This document shows positions 39,404 to 48,709 of a DNA stretch of 64,000 nt, piece by piece (positions within the stretch are counted from its first letter, which is position 1; the number at the start of each line of letters is the position of its first letter). The stretch covers positions 1 to 64,000 of the forward strand of contig NZ_JAUSCJ010000029.1 in the NCBI RefSeq assembly GCF_030651185.1, in the 5' to 3' direction. The notes beneath the pieces were generated by a model. The model was not told the DNA's origin, did not search any database, and worked only from the letters and a program-made list of their open reading frames with translations. The position numbers and the translations under genes were made by a program. Source of the stretch: Phenylobacterium sp. Lineage in GTDB: Bacteria > Pseudomonadota > Alphaproteobacteria > Caulobacterales > Caulobacteraceae.

Positions 39404-39946
39404 CTAAGGCTTCGGCATGGCCGCTTTTGAAGACCAATGGACGTGGACAATCTTCCAAGCGCCCGACACCCGCCGCAGGACCATCGTCTCTGTCGTGATC
39501 CGGTCGATGTCGCGGTCCTTGTAGCGACCCTGCGTTCGACCTTCGCTGGCGACCCATGCCAGATCACCGCCGGAGCCACCGCTTCGGCGAGTCATGTGCG
39601 AGCCGACCGCCTTGGCGAACACGGCGTCGGCGGGAAGGTGGTGACCGGCGTACTCCGCCTTTGATCGTTCGGCCTCGCCCTCTTCGAAGACGACGAGAGC
39701 GTCGGAGAGGTACTCGGCCGCTGCTGTTGTGTCGCCCCGTTCAAGCGCTGCGTGGAAGGCGTCCACGACCCCGGCGGCGGCTGAATCGTAGGTAGGTTGC
39801 GACGATGCCGCCGGCTTGGCTGGTCCTGTCGGATGGGCCACAGCTACAGTTGCGGTCGCGGTCATCACGACAGCTACGAAAAGCGCCCCGAAGCCGATCC
39901 TTGCCGTACCCATGGCGCGGTTCCGAGGGCTTGTTGTCCGAGGCAT
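39404..39946 (-). CDS. Secreted NTF2-like (DUF4440-type) protein
   Basis: A 180-aa protein from ATG at 39946 (MPRTTSP). A later ATG at 39913 would begin directly before the hydrophobic signal segment (FGALFVAVVMTATATVAVAHP). The mature part has an NTF2/SnoaL-like pattern: VVDAFHAALERGDTTAAAEYLSDALVVFEEG, then LRRVSGAWKIVHVHWSS. Its His residues (AGHH, HVHW) could contact metal, but that is a guess. It is probably periplasmic, with a role in copper tolerance inferred only from its position. Confidence 0.72.
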   Translation of the reverse strand: MPRTTSPRNRAMGTARIGFGALFVAVVMTATATVAVAHPTGPAKPAASSQPTYDSAAAGVVDAFHAALERGDTTAAAEYLSDALVVFEEGEAERSKAEYAGHHLPADAVFAKAVGSHMTRRSGGSGGDLAWVASEGRTQGRYKDRDIDRITTETMVLRRVSGAWKIVHVHWSSKAAMPKP

Positions 39947-40161
39947 GAGACACTCCGCGTTACGGGTCTGACGATGCGTGAGGATAGGCTGGTTTGTGAC
40001 CCTAGCATCCCCCCTGGCTTGAGCGGAATCAAAGCGGACCCGATGCAGGGAAGACATCCTCCCTTCGATAGAACGGACATACCAATTGTGGCTTGGGCGG
40101 CGGTCGCCGCGTTCGCGGCTTTTGGGCGCTCAGCAACAGGAACGCGCACTGGGGAGCCTGC

Positions 40162-41436
40162 ATGACTGGTGATGAACTCGGAGCCGAGGATCGCGATGCG
40201 GTGCTCAACAGGGAGTGCTTCTGCGTCACCTTGGACAGCGCCGGTCTGCTGACGGCGATCCAGTCTGAAGCGTCCGATCCGGACCTTGCGGCGGCTCTGC
40301 TCGTGGCTCGGCCGCATCTCTTCGCGGCCATGCCGGTGTTCCTGGCGGAGCATGACCTGAAGGCCATGCTCGACCTGATCGCTGCTGTTGAGGCGACTGC
40401 CGCCGATCCTGCCTATCAAGCCCAGGTCTTGGCGTGGGCGCCTGCGATTGCGCGGCATGACTTCGGTCCGCGCGGGGCCTTCATGGGCTACGATTTTCAT
40501 CTTGGCGCCGATGGGCCCAAGCTGATCGAGGTCAACACCAACGCCGGCGGCGCCTTCCTGAACGCCTTCCTCGCCCGCGCACAGGGCGCCTGTTGCCGCG
40601 AAGCCGAGGACGCGATGCGCGCCGCGCCGATGGCCGAGTTCGAGGCGGCGGTCTGGGAAATGTTCCTGTCGGAGTGGTCCTCGCAGGGCCGGACAGATCA
40701 GCCGCGCTCGATCGCCATCGTCGATGACCGACCGCGGGAGCAGTATTTGTTTCCTGAATTTCTGCTGGCTCAGCGGTTCTTCGAGCGCCACGGCGTGAAG
40801 GCCTGGATCGTCGATCCCGGTGAACTTCGCTTCGCCGACGGTCTCTTGCAGTACGAGGGCGAGACGGTCGATCTCGTCTACAACCGCCTGGTCGATTTCG
40901 CGCTGACCGACGCGGGGCATGAATCCCTGCATGAAGCCTATATCGCCGGGGCCGTCGTGCTGACGCCCGGCCCCCGCAACCACGCGCTCTTCGCCGACAA
41001 GCGGAACCTGACCCTGCTGTCGGATCCGGTCGCCGCTAACGCCTTCAAGTTGACGCCCGATCAGCGGCGGAGCCTTTCGGCCGTCCCCCGAACGGTGATG
41101 GTGACGGCCGGGAACGCCGATGAGCTGTGGTCGGCGCGCAAGCGCTACTTTTTCAAGCCGGCGGGCGGCCATGGCGGCAAGGCGGTCTACCGCGGCGACA
41201 AGATGACGCGCGGCGTGTGGGAGGAGGTTCAGCAAGGCGGCTATATCGCCCAGGAACTAGCCGCGCCGAGCGAACGTCGGATCAGGATCGACGGGGAGAT
41301 CAAGGCGCTCAAGCTTGATGTGCGGCTCTACACTTACAAGGGTGCGCCGCTCCTGACCGCTGCGCGGGTATATCAAGGCCAGACCACGAATTTCAGAACG
41401 CCTGGCGGCGGGTTTGCACCGGTCTTCGTTACCTGA
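40162..41436 (+). CDS. ATP-grasp-like protein of unknown function in the metal island
   Basis: A 424-aa cytoplasmic protein from ATG at 40162 (MTGDELG). ATP-grasp-like elements are LIEVNTNAGGAF (acidic/Asn metal-binding type), RKRYFFKPAGGHGGKAVYRG (nucleotide Lys and glycine loop) and GGYIAQELAAP (hinge). The N-terminus has CFC in LNRECFCVTLD. The C-terminus GQTTNFRTPGGGFAPV looks conserved. Such folds ligate a carboxylate to an amine or thiol, as in glutathione synthetase. Neither substrate nor product is known. It stands between a secreted protein gene and the cnrYXH-like cassette, convergent with the latter. Confidence 0.7.
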   Translation: MTGDELGAEDRDAVLNRECFCVTLDSAGLLTAIQSEASDPDLAAALLVARPHLFAAMPVFLAEHDLKAMLDLIAAVEATAADPAYQAQVLAWAPAIARHDFGPRGAFMGYDFHLGADGPKLIEVNTNAGGAFLNAFLARAQGACCREAEDAMRAAPMAEFEAAVWEMFLSEWSSQGRTDQPRSIAIVDDRPREQYLFPEFLLAQRFFERHGVKAWIVDPGELRFADGLLQYEGETVDLVYNRLVDFALTDAGHESLHEAYIAGAVVLTPGPRNHALFADKRNLTLLSDPVAANAFKLTPDQRRSLSAVPRTVMVTAGNADELWSARKRYFFKPAGGHGGKAVYRGDKMTRGVWEEVQQGGYIAQELAAPSERRIRIDGEIKALKLDVRLYTYKGAPLLTAARVYQGQTTNFRTPGGGFAPVFVT

Positions 41437-41452
41437 CCGGCGCCCTTGGCGC

Positions 41453-42037
41453 TCACCGGCCTGGTCGCAGGCTGGCGTCTAGGGTCTGCGCGAGGAGTTT
41501 GCGCGCGCGGTAGACCCGGGTCTCGACGCTCTTGGCGCTGATCCCGAGGATTTCGCCGGCTTCCTGCTGCGGACGGCCTTCGATTGCGGTCAGGATCAGC
41601 GGCGCCCGAAGGGCCAACGGCAGGCGGGCGATGGCGCGATCCAGTTCGGCGAGCTGTTCCTGCTCGATTATCGCCTCGTCGGCTGAGATGGTCGCGTCCG
41701 GGCGGATCTGCGCCTCGCTGTCCTCGAAGGACTTGGATCCAAAGATCAATCGCCGCACGGCGATCCGACGACCACGATCGCGGGCTTTGTTGATGGCGAT
41801 GGTCCGCAGCCACGCTCCAAAGGGACGCTCTGGATCGTAGCGCGCCAAAGCGCTCCACGCCGCGATGAACGCCTCGTGCGCCGCCTCATAGGCTTCGTCA
41901 GCGTCTCCCAGGTAACGACGGAGAAGTCGGTACAAGGCGTCCTTGTGGCGGCCGACCAAGATCGCATAGGCACGCTCATCTCCCGTTGCAGCCGCTGTCG
42001 CTAGCTCCGCATCGGTTCGATCCGCAGCGTCACTCAC
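41453..42037 (-). CDS. ECF sigma factor, CnrH-like
   Basis: A 194-aa sigma-70 family factor. Region 2 spans about residues 25-95 (ILVGRHKDALYRLLRRYLGDADEAYEAAHEAFIAAWSAL, then GAWLRTIAINKARDRGRR). Region 4 spans residues 130-185 (LPLALRAPLILTAIEGRPQQEAGEILGISAKSVETRVYRARKLL). It is the last gene of a three-gene operon; its ATG overlaps the stop of the CnrX-like sensor gene (ATGA). By analogy with Cupriavidus CnrYXH it is held by the membrane anti-sigma factor and released on metal binding. Confidence 0.88.
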   Translation of the reverse strand: MSDAADRTDAELATAAATGDERAYAILVGRHKDALYRLLRRYLGDADEAYEAAHEAFIAAWSALARYDPERPFGAWLRTIAINKARDRGRRIAVRRLIFGSKSFEDSEAQIRPDATISADEAIIEQEQLAELDRAIARLPLALRAPLILTAIEGRPQQEAGEILGISAKSVETRVYRARKLLAQTLDASLRPGR

Positions 42038-42477
42038 GACGGGTCTTCGGTAAGCGCCTTTACGACTGTGTCGTCGAAACCTGCGGTCTGTTCGGACGTG
42101 AGAACCTGACGCATCGCCAGCACGTGCAGGATACTCTGCTTCTGCAGCTCGCTCATCGCCTGGTGAGATCGGTCGATCGCCCGCTGCACGGCCGGCGTAT
42201 AGGCGTGGGTCGCCTGAATGGCCTGAGCAAGATCAGCGTTCGCGGCCCGCATTTCGGCTTCGAGCGCATGACGGCGGACGGCATAGTCGCGCTCCAGGCC
42301 GCCGATCCGCCTGTCTTGCTCTGTCGTCAGGTCGAGGCTCTTGTGCATCGTCTGGTGAAGCGATACCGGGCGATGCATCTGGCCGACAACATAGCGCGCG
42401 CCGCCCCAAGCGCCCGCTGCCGCAGCGACCACAGAGAGCACGATGGTCAGCAGCAGGCCGCGGGTAGCCGCCATCAT
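42034..42477 (-). CDS. Periplasmic heavy-metal sensor, CnrX-like
   Basis: A 147-aa protein with an N-terminal membrane anchor (LLLTIVLSVVAAAAGAWGGARYVVG) and a helical periplasmic domain. His41, His45, Glu62, His118 and Met122 (LHQTMH, GLERD, LHVLAM) sit exactly one residue before the CnrX ligands His42, His46, Glu63, His119 and Met123 of Cupriavidus metallidurans, where they bind Ni/Co. This is strong evidence for a metal-sensing role, though the metal here could differ. Both ends overlap neighbours by ATGA. Confidence 0.85.
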   Translation of the reverse strand: MMAATRGLLLTIVLSVVAAAAGAWGGARYVVGQMHRPVSLHQTMHKSLDLTTEQDRRIGGLERDYAVRRHALEAEMRAANADLAQAIQATHAYTPAVQRAIDRSHQAMSELQKQSILHVLAMRQVLTSEQTAGFDDTVVKALTEDPS

Positions 42478-42764
42478 TCCCCCTCGAGCAGGGTGGAGGG
42501 CGCAAGATGCGCCACCGTCGAGAATGGGCTGACCTGCGGCGGTTGCGAGAGTGTGCTCGCCGCGGCCATGCCGCCTGTCGTCACGCCGATCGCGAGCGCC
42601 ACGCCGATGGAAGCCACCCGGGCGGGAGTCAGGGCCCGTGCGGCTTGAATGTCTTCACGACGCCTCGCAACGCCCTGGAGGACGACATGCTCGAAGCCGT
42701 CCAGTGACCGCTCCGGTCTGCCGTCCGCCAACCGCGACATGAGATGGTCCAGGTCGTCCCGCAT
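42474..42764 (-). CDS. Anti-sigma factor, CnrY-like
   Basis: A 96-aa protein. A short cytoplasmic N-terminus (LDHLMSRLADGRPERSLDGFEHVVLQGV) could bind the sigma factor. It is followed by one membrane helix (VASIGVALAIGVTTGGMAAA) and a short periplasmic tail. Size, topology and first place in a Y-X-H order match CnrY. Sequence similarity in such small anti-sigma factors is low, so the call rests mainly on context. The stop overlaps the start of the CnrX-like gene. Confidence 0.72.
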   Translation of the reverse strand: MRDDLDHLMSRLADGRPERSLDGFEHVVLQGVARRREDIQAARALTPARVASIGVALAIGVTTGGMAAASTLSQPPQVSPFSTVAHLAPSTLLEGE

Positions 42765-42875
42765 CGCAGTGTCCTTTGCCGCAGCCTACTAGCTATACGA
42801 AGGACACCCGCCCGATCCCGCAAGCCGGAACGAGACGCGGAAGAAAGCTGGGCTGCTAACCCCCGCTGACAAAGC

Positions 42876-43148
42876 TCAACGGGTCCGCTCCAGCAGGGTG
42901 ATCAACTCCGACGCCTTCTGGCGCTGCTGCTCGGTGTCGCCGCTGACAATGGCGCTCTCGATGCAATGGTCGAGGTGGGCTTTCAGCATCTCGCTTTCCA
43001 CCTTCGCCAGCGCCGCGCGTACAGCCTGGATCTGGGTCAGCACGTCGATGCAGTAGCGGTCGTCTTCGACCATGCGCGAGATGCCGCGCACCTGACCCTC
43101 AATCCGGTTCAGCCGGTTCAGCAGCTTGGGTTTGTCGTCCTGGATCAA
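42876..43148 (-). CDS. csoR: CsoR-family copper-sensing repressor
   Basis: A 90-aa protein if begun at the TTG at 43148 (LIQDDKPKLLNRLNRIEGQVRGI), the usual family opening; the longer frame to 43190 would run through the operator. The Cu(I) ligands are Cys33, His58 and Cys62, with the same spacing as Cys36/His61/Cys65 of M. tuberculosis CsoR. It lacks the N-terminal His of RcnR. It represses in the apo form and releases on Cu(I) binding. It is divergent from the second P-type ATPase, with palindromes in between. Confidence 0.87.
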   Translation of the reverse strand: MIQDDKPKLLNRLNRIEGQVRGISRMVEDDRYCIDVLTQIQAVRAALAKVESEMLKAHLDHCIESAIVSGDTEQQRQKASELITLLERTR

Positions 43149-43173
43149 TGTCGGTCCTCCGTGCGTTCCACAT

Positions 43174-43215
43174 ATACCCCTGTAGGGCATGGGTTGTAAT
43201 ACCCACCAGGGGTAT
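43174..43215. promoter_or_regulatory. Tandem CsoR-type operators between csoR and the ATPase gene
   Basis: Two related pseudo-palindromes: ATACCCCTGTAGGGCAT (43174-43190) and ATACCCACCAGGGGTAT (43199-43215). Both have the A/T-flanked C-tract/G-tract pattern bound by CsoR/RcnR-family repressors. Their 25-bp centre-to-centre spacing puts them on nearly the same helix face. They lie between the divergent genes, so one repressor could control both. Confidence 0.75.
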
Positions 43216-43261
43216 ATAAATGTCCCTCACGCCGGGCTGGCGTCCAGCAAAGAGGCTTGCG

Positions 43262-45601
43262 ATGAGTTCCGATCATCAACACCACGCCCATCCCCAATCC
43301 GCTGAACCGCGCTCGACGGTGATCGATCCTGTGTGCGGGATGACGGTCGATCCGTTGACGACGCCCCATCACGCCGAGCATGGCGGGCACGACTTCCACT
43401 TCTGCTCCGCCGGATGCCGCACCAAGTTCCAGGCCGATCCGGTCCGTTACCTAGAGCCAACGGCCGCCGCGCAGCCGCCAGCGAACCCCGGCGCGATCTA
43501 TACTTGTCCGATGCATCCCGAGATCCGCCAGGTCGGTCCAGGGTCCTGCCCGATCTGCGGCATGGCCCTGGAGCCGGAAACGATAACTGCCGACAGCGGT
43601 CCAAATCCGGAACTGGCCGATATGAGCCGGCGCTTCTGGATCGGATTGGTGCTGGCCGTGCCGGTTTTCGTCCTGGAGATGGGCGGGCACATCCCCGGCC
43701 TGATGGGATTTGTCAGCTCGCACACGTCTCACTGGATCCAATTCGCGCTGGCCACGCCGGTGGTGCTGTGGGCCGGCTGGCCGTTCTTCCAGCGTGGCTG
43801 GACGTCGCTCGTCACCCGTCATCTCAACATGTTCACGCTGATCGCCATGGGGGTCGGTGTCGCCTGGGTCTACAGTGTGGCCGCGGTGCTGGCGCCCGGG
43901 CTGTTCCCGCCGGCCTTCCGGGACATGTCCGGCGCCGTGCCGGTCTATTTCGAGGCTGCCGCGGTCATCACCGTGCTGGTGTTGCTGGGCCAGGTGCTGG
44001 AACTGCGCGCCCGCGAGCAGACCTCCGGCGCGATCAAGGCCCTGCTCAACCTTGCGCCCAAGACCGCGCGCCGTATCCGCGACGACGGAACCGACGAGGA
44101 GGTCACCCTCGATCTTATCCAGGTCGGCGACCGCCTTCGCGTGCGGCCCGGCGAGAAGATCCCCGTGGACGGCGCCCTGACCGAAGGGCGGGCGTCGATC
44201 GACGAGTCCCTGGTCACCGGGGAGTCCATGCCGGTGACCAAGGAGGCCGAAGGCAAGGTTATCGCCGGGTCCCTGAACAAGACCGGCTCATTCATCATGC
44301 GGGCCGAGAAGGTGGGCGCCGACACGCTGTTGTCGCGCATCGTCCAGATGGTCGCGGAGGCGCAGCGCAGCCGCGCGCCGATCCAGCGTCTGGCCGATAC
44401 CGTGGCGGGCTGGTTCGTGCCCGCCGTCATCGCCGTCGCTTTGCTCGCAGGTTTGATCTGGGCGCTGGTCGGTCCTGAGCCGCGCTTGGCCTATGCTCTG
44501 GTGGCGGCGGTGTCGGTGTTGATCATCGCCTGCCCCTGCGCGCTCGGCCTGGCGACGCCCATGTCGATCATGGTCGGTGTCGGCCGGGGCGCCCGCGAGG
44601 GTGTGCTGATCAAGAACGCAGAGGCCCTCGAGCGCTTCGAGAAGGTGGACACCCTGGTGATCGACAAGACCGGCACCCTCACTGAGGGGCGACCGGCCGT
44701 CACCGCCATCAAGACGGCCGCGGGCATCGAGGAAAGTGAACTCCTCCGGCTGGCGGCCAGCCTCGAGCGCGGCAGCGAGCATCCGCTCGCCGACGCCGTG
44801 CTGCGGGCGGCGAAGGACCGTGGTCTCACGCTTTCGGAGGCAACCGACTTCGACTCTCCAGTTGGCCGGGGCGTGATCGGCATTGTGGACGGCAGGAAGG
44901 TCGTGCTCGGCGGCGCGCCGCTGATGGCCGAGCAGGGCATCGATATGGGCCTGTTGCTGGCTGAGGCCGAGGCGCTGCGGCAGGACGGAACGACGGCTGT
45001 CTTCGCCGCGATCGACGGACGGCTGGCCGGCGTCCTCGGGATCGCCGACCCGATCAAGCCGACCACGCCAGACGCGGTGCGGGCGCTGCTTGCCGATGGC
45101 GTCCGGCTGGTGATGATGACCGGCGACAACCGCACGATGGCTCTCGCCGTCGCCAGGAAGCTGGGCATCGAGGAGGTCGAGGCTGAGGTGCTGCCTCAGG
45201 ACAAGGCCAAGGTGGTGCAGAAGCTGCGGGCCGAAGGCCGGGTCGTGGCCATGGCCGGTGATGGGGTTAATGACGCGCCAGCGCTAGCCGCCGCCGACGT
45301 CGGCGTCGCCATGGGCGCTGGGTCCGACGTGGCGATCGAGAGTGCGGGGGTGACCCTTCTGAAGGGTGATCTGCAGGGCCTGGTCCGCGCAAGGCGCCTG
45401 TCCCGCATTGTGATGCGCAACATCCGCCAGAACCTTGTGTTCGCCTTCATCTACAACGTGGCCGGAGTCCCGGTCGCCGCAGGCGTGCTTTATCCGGTGT
45501 TCGGCTGGCTGCTGTCGCCCCAGATCGCCGCTGCGGCCATGGCGTTGTCATCGGTGAGCGTGATCACCAACGCCCTGCGGCTCCGGGCCGTCAGGCTCTG
45601 A
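43262..45601 (+). CDS. Copper/silver P1B-type ATPase with YHS and metal-binding N-terminus
   Basis: A 779-aa protein from ATG at 43262 ([11 protein letters not shown]), which has an AGAGG ribosome site; an ATG at 43220 adds 14 residues. The N-terminus is His-rich, followed by a YHS domain ([24 protein letters not shown]) and a heavy-metal-binding domain ([15 protein letters not shown]), not HMA domains. Membrane motif Cys424-Pro-Cys426, Asp468 in DKTGTLT and GDGVNDAP follow. It is a CopA/CopB- or SilP-like exporter probably repressed by the divergent CsoR. Confidence 0.92.
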   Translation: MSSDHQHHAHPQSAEPRSTVIDPVCGMTVDPLTTPHHAEHGGHDFHFCSAGCRTKFQADPVRYLEPTAAAQPPANPGAIYTCPMHPEIRQVGPGSCPICGMALEPETITADSGPNPELADMSRRFWIGLVLAVPVFVLEMGGHIPGLMGFVSSHTSHWIQFALATPVVLWAGWPFFQRGWTSLVTRHLNMFTLIAMGVGVAWVYSVAAVLAPGLFPPAFRDMSGAVPVYFEAAAVITVLVLLGQVLELRAREQTSGAIKALLNLAPKTARRIRDDGTDEEVTLDLIQVGDRLRVRPGEKIPVDGALTEGRASIDESLVTGESMPVTKEAEGKVIAGSLNKTGSFIMRAEKVGADTLLSRIVQMVAEAQRSRAPIQRLADTVAGWFVPAVIAVALLAGLIWALVGPEPRLAYALVAAVSVLIIACPCALGLATPMSIMVGVGRGAREGVLIKNAEALERFEKVDTLVIDKTGTLTEGRPAVTAIKTAAGIEESELLRLAASLERGSEHPLADAVLRAAKDRGLTLSEATDFDSPVGRGVIGIVDGRKVVLGGAPLMAEQGIDMGLLLAEAEALRQDGTTAVFAAIDGRLAGVLGIADPIKPTTPDAVRALLADGVRLVMMTGDNRTMALAVARKLGIEEVEAEVLPQDKAKVVQKLRAEGRVVAMAGDGVNDAPALAAADVGVAMGAGSDVAIESAGVTLLKGDLQGLVRARRLSRIVMRNIRQNLVFAFIYNVAGVPVAAGVLYPVFGWLLSPQIAAAAMALSSVSVITNALRLRAVRL

Positions 45602-45733
45602 ATGTGGTTTGCCCCGGCGGCGACATTCGAATTTCGGCGCGTGTCATGAGGCCCATGGCCGCCCTCGCGCGTATTCCTCGCAGTGCGGCGGCTTATCCCT
45701 GCGACAGCTGTTTTCATGGGACCATGGACCATC

Positions 45734-47572
45734 ATGAAGGATTTTGATCGCCGGGAGCTGTTGCGCGGCGTGAGCGCGATCGGTGGCGGTGCGGCGCTCA
45801 GCACACTGCTGCCAGGGTGGGCGCAGAGCGCGACGCAGGGAGCCGCGCCGACCCTGCCTACGCTGACGGGACCCAATGTCGATCTGCGCATCGGTCATTC
45901 AGAGCTGAAGGTGGATGGCCGAGTTGGGCACGTCGTGACCATCAACGGCACCGTCCCGGGGCCCCTGCTGCGCTTCAAGGAAGGCCAGAAGGTTCGCCTT
46001 TCGGTGACCAATCACCTGCAGGAGGACACCTCCATCCACTGGCACGGCCTTCTGGTGCCTTTCCAGATGGATGGCGTGCCAGGCGTCACCTTCCCCGGCA
46101 TCAAGCCCGGCCAAACCTTCGTCTATGAGTTCCCGCTCAAGCAGTCCGGCACCTACTGGTACCACAGCCACTCCGGTCTCCAGGAGGCCGAGGGCCATTA
46201 TGGGCCGATCATCATCGACCCAGCCGGGCCCGACCCGGTGGGCTACGACCGCGAGCATGTCATCGTGCTGTCAGACTACAGCTTCATGCACCCGCACCAG
46301 ATCTTCAAGCGGATGAAGCAGCAAGGCGGGGTCTTCAACTATCAGAAGCAGACCGTCGCCGGTCTCCTCGCAGGTAAGGACCAGACGCTCCAGGAGCGGG
46401 CCGAATGGGCCAAGATGCTCATGGACCCGACTGACATCTCCGACGTAACCGGCGCGTCCCTCAAGTTCCTTATCAACGGCCACGGCCCGGCGGACAACTG
46501 GACGGGCCTGTTTACGCCCGGCGAACGCGTTCGGCTGCGCTTCATCAACGCTGCCGCGCAGATGATTTTCAATGTGCGCATTCCGGGCCTGAAGATGACC
46601 GTCGTGGCCGCTGACGGTCAGAATGTGCGGCCGGTCGAGGTGGACGAGTTTCAGATCGCCAACGCCGAGACCTACGACGTGATCGTCCAGCCTTCGGAGG
46701 ACGCGGCCTTCACCCTGGTGGCCGAGGCGGTGGACCGCTCGGGAATGGGCCGGGCGACCCTCGCGCCACGCCCTGGGATGACGGCGTCCGTTCCACCACT
46801 GAGGCGGCGGCCGCTCTCGACCATGAAGGACATGGGAATGGACATGAGCGCCATGCACGGGACGGGCGCGGCCGAAACCGGTCCCGCGATGGCCGGCATG
46901 GACCATGCCGCCATGGGGCACGACATGGCGGCGATGCCCGGTATGGCGCCGCTCCCCGGAATGGCTCCGCCAAAGCCCCGCGGCTCCGATGTGATGGGCG
47001 ACATGGGTGGCATGGAGATGTCCATGCGCGACCCCCAATTTGCGCCACAGGTAAAGATGGGGCCTGGCGTGCAGTCGATCGCGCCCCTGCCGGTCGACCG
47101 CACCGGCGAGCCTGGTCAGGGTCTCGAGAGAGTGGGTCACCGGGTGCTGGTCTACAAGGACCTCTTCGCCCTGACCCCCAACGCAGACCTTCGCCCGCCG
47201 ACCCGCGCGCTGGACATCCACCTGACCGGCAACATGGAGCGGTTCATGTGGGGGTTCGACGGTCTGAAGTTCAGCGAGACCACCCAGCCCTACGCCTTCG
47301 AGGCGGGTGAGCGGGTGCGGGTCACCTTGATCAATGACACGATGATGGCCCACCCCATACACTTGCACGGCCACTTCTTCGAGTTGACCCATGCGCCGGC
47401 TGGCCACGGACCGATGAAGCACACGGTGGCCGTGCTGCCGGGGGGAAAGGTGTCCTGGGACTTCACGGCGGAAGCCGGTGACTGGGCGTTCCACTGCCAC
47501 ATGCTCTACCACATGCATGGCGGCATGTTTCAGGTGTTCAGCGTTCGGCCCCTCGCTGGAGGTGCGGCATGA
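45734..47572 (+). CDS. copA: Periplasmic multicopper oxidase CopA (PcoA-type)
   Basis: A 612-aa protein from ATG at 45734 (MKDFDRRELLRG), which places a Tat signal (DRRELLRG plus hydrophobic stretch, cut near GWAQSA) at the very N-terminus. The start at 45683 would bury it. Copper motifs are HWHG, HSH, HPIHLHGHFFEL and HCHMLYHMHGGM. A Met/His-rich insert (MKDMGMDMSAMHG to MPGMAPLPGM) can bind extra Cu(I). It oxidises Cu(I) in the periplasm and shares its name, but not its family, with the CopA ATPase. copB follows with a 4-bp overlap. Confidence 0.94.
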   Translation: MKDFDRRELLRGVSAIGGGAALSTLLPGWAQSATQGAAPTLPTLTGPNVDLRIGHSELKVDGRVGHVVTINGTVPGPLLRFKEGQKVRLSVTNHLQEDTSIHWHGLLVPFQMDGVPGVTFPGIKPGQTFVYEFPLKQSGTYWYHSHSGLQEAEGHYGPIIIDPAGPDPVGYDREHVIVLSDYSFMHPHQIFKRMKQQGGVFNYQKQTVAGLLAGKDQTLQERAEWAKMLMDPTDISDVTGASLKFLINGHGPADNWTGLFTPGERVRLRFINAAAQMIFNVRIPGLKMTVVAADGQNVRPVEVDEFQIANAETYDVIVQPSEDAAFTLVAEAVDRSGMGRATLAPRPGMTASVPPLRRRPLSTMKDMGMDMSAMHGTGAAETGPAMAGMDHAAMGHDMAAMPGMAPLPGMAPPKPRGSDVMGDMGGMEMSMRDPQFAPQVKMGPGVQSIAPLPVDRTGEPGQGLERVGHRVLVYKDLFALTPNADLRPPTRALDIHLTGNMERFMWGFDGLKFSETTQPYAFEAGERVRVTLINDTMMAHPIHLHGHFFELTHAPAGHGPMKHTVAVLPGGKVSWDFTAEAGDWAFHCHMLYHMHGGMFQVFSVRPLAGGAA

Positions 47573-48684
47573 ACCGTCTCGCTCTGATCGCGCTCGTGCC
47601 GCTCGTCCTGGCCGCGCCAGCCCTGGCACAGCCGATGGATCACTCGAAGATGCACGGCATGAGCATGCCGGCGACTACGACGACAACGCCGAAAAAGGCT
47701 CCGGCCAAGACGGCCAAGACCAGGAAACCGGCCCCAAAGCCGGCAGCGGTGGCGGAGCCCCACGCCGGGCACGCCAACCCGGCCCCGGCGGCCGATCCCC
47801 ACGCGGGCCACACGATGCCTACCGCGCCCGACCCGCACGCCGGGCACACAATGGCGGCCGAAGCGCCGCCCATGGATCATGCCGCCATGCCGGAAATGGT
47901 CATGCCTGGCGCCACCGGCAGCCAGCGGTTGCTGAGCGAGATCGAGGTCCCAAAGACGCCCCCGCCGGCGGCCCCCGCGGACCACGCGGCCGACCGCTAC
48001 TTCCCGCCAGAAGCCATGGCGGCGGCTAGGACTCAACTGCGGCAAGAGCACGGCGCGATGCCGGTCTCCAAGGTGATGGTCAGCCTCGCCGAGCACCAGG
48101 CGCGTAGGGGCGCTGACGGCTACCGCTGGGAAGGCGAGGCTTGGTTCGGCGGCGACATCGACCGCTTCGTCGTCAAGACCGAAGGCGAGGGCACATCGGG
48201 GGAAGGTGTCGAGAGCGCCGAGCTGCAGGCGCTCTATTCGCGCGCGGTGGGCGTCTACACCGACGTCCAGGTTGGCGTGCGGCAGGACTTCGAGCCCCGC
48301 GGACGCACCTATGCCACCGTCGGCTTCGAAACTCTGCTGCCCTATTGGTTCGAGGTCGAGGGCGCGGCATTCCTCTCGACCAAGGGCGACCTGCTCGGAC
48401 GGCTGGAGGGCAGCTACGATCTCCGGCTGACCAACCGCTGGATCCTGCAGCCCCGCGCCGAGCTGAATTTCGCCGCCCAGGACAACCGCGCCACGGGCAC
48501 GGGGTCAGGCCTGTCAAACGCCGAACTCGGCCTGCGCCTTCGCTACGAGATCCGGCGCGAGTTCGCGCCCTATATAGGCGTCTCCTGGGAGCGGAAAGTC
48601 GGCCGGACCGCCGACTATGCCCGCGCCCTGGGTGAGGGCGTCGAGGACAAGAGCGTGGTGTTCGGCGTGCGCAGCTTCTTCTAG
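47569..48684 (+). CDS. copB: Outer-membrane copper resistance protein CopB (PcoB-type)
   Basis: A 371-aa protein. The signal peptide ends near ALAQP. The mature N-terminus is rich in Met, His and Pro (MDHSKMHGMSM, repeated PHAGH), a typical copper-sequestering region. From about residue 170 the chain reads as a beta barrel (FVVKTEGEGTSGEGVESAELQALYSRA, ending FGVRSFF with terminal Phe). It partners the multicopper oxidase in PcoAB/CopAB systems. Its ATG overlaps the copA stop (ATGA). Confidence 0.92.
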   Translation: MNRLALIALVPLVLAAPALAQPMDHSKMHGMSMPATTTTTPKKAPAKTAKTRKPAPKPAAVAEPHAGHANPAPAADPHAGHTMPTAPDPHAGHTMAAEAPPMDHAAMPEMVMPGATGSQRLLSEIEVPKTPPPAAPADHAADRYFPPEAMAAARTQLRQEHGAMPVSKVMVSLAEHQARRGADGYRWEGEAWFGGDIDRFVVKTEGEGTSGEGVESAELQALYSRAVGVYTDVQVGVRQDFEPRGRTYATVGFETLLPYWFEVEGAAFLSTKGDLLGRLEGSYDLRLTNRWILQPRAELNFAAQDNRATGTGSGLSNAELGLRLRYEIRREFAPYIGVSWERKVGRTADYARALGEGVEDKSVVFGVRSFF

Positions 48685-48709
48685 CGCCCCTGGACGACCG
48701 AGGCGGCGA

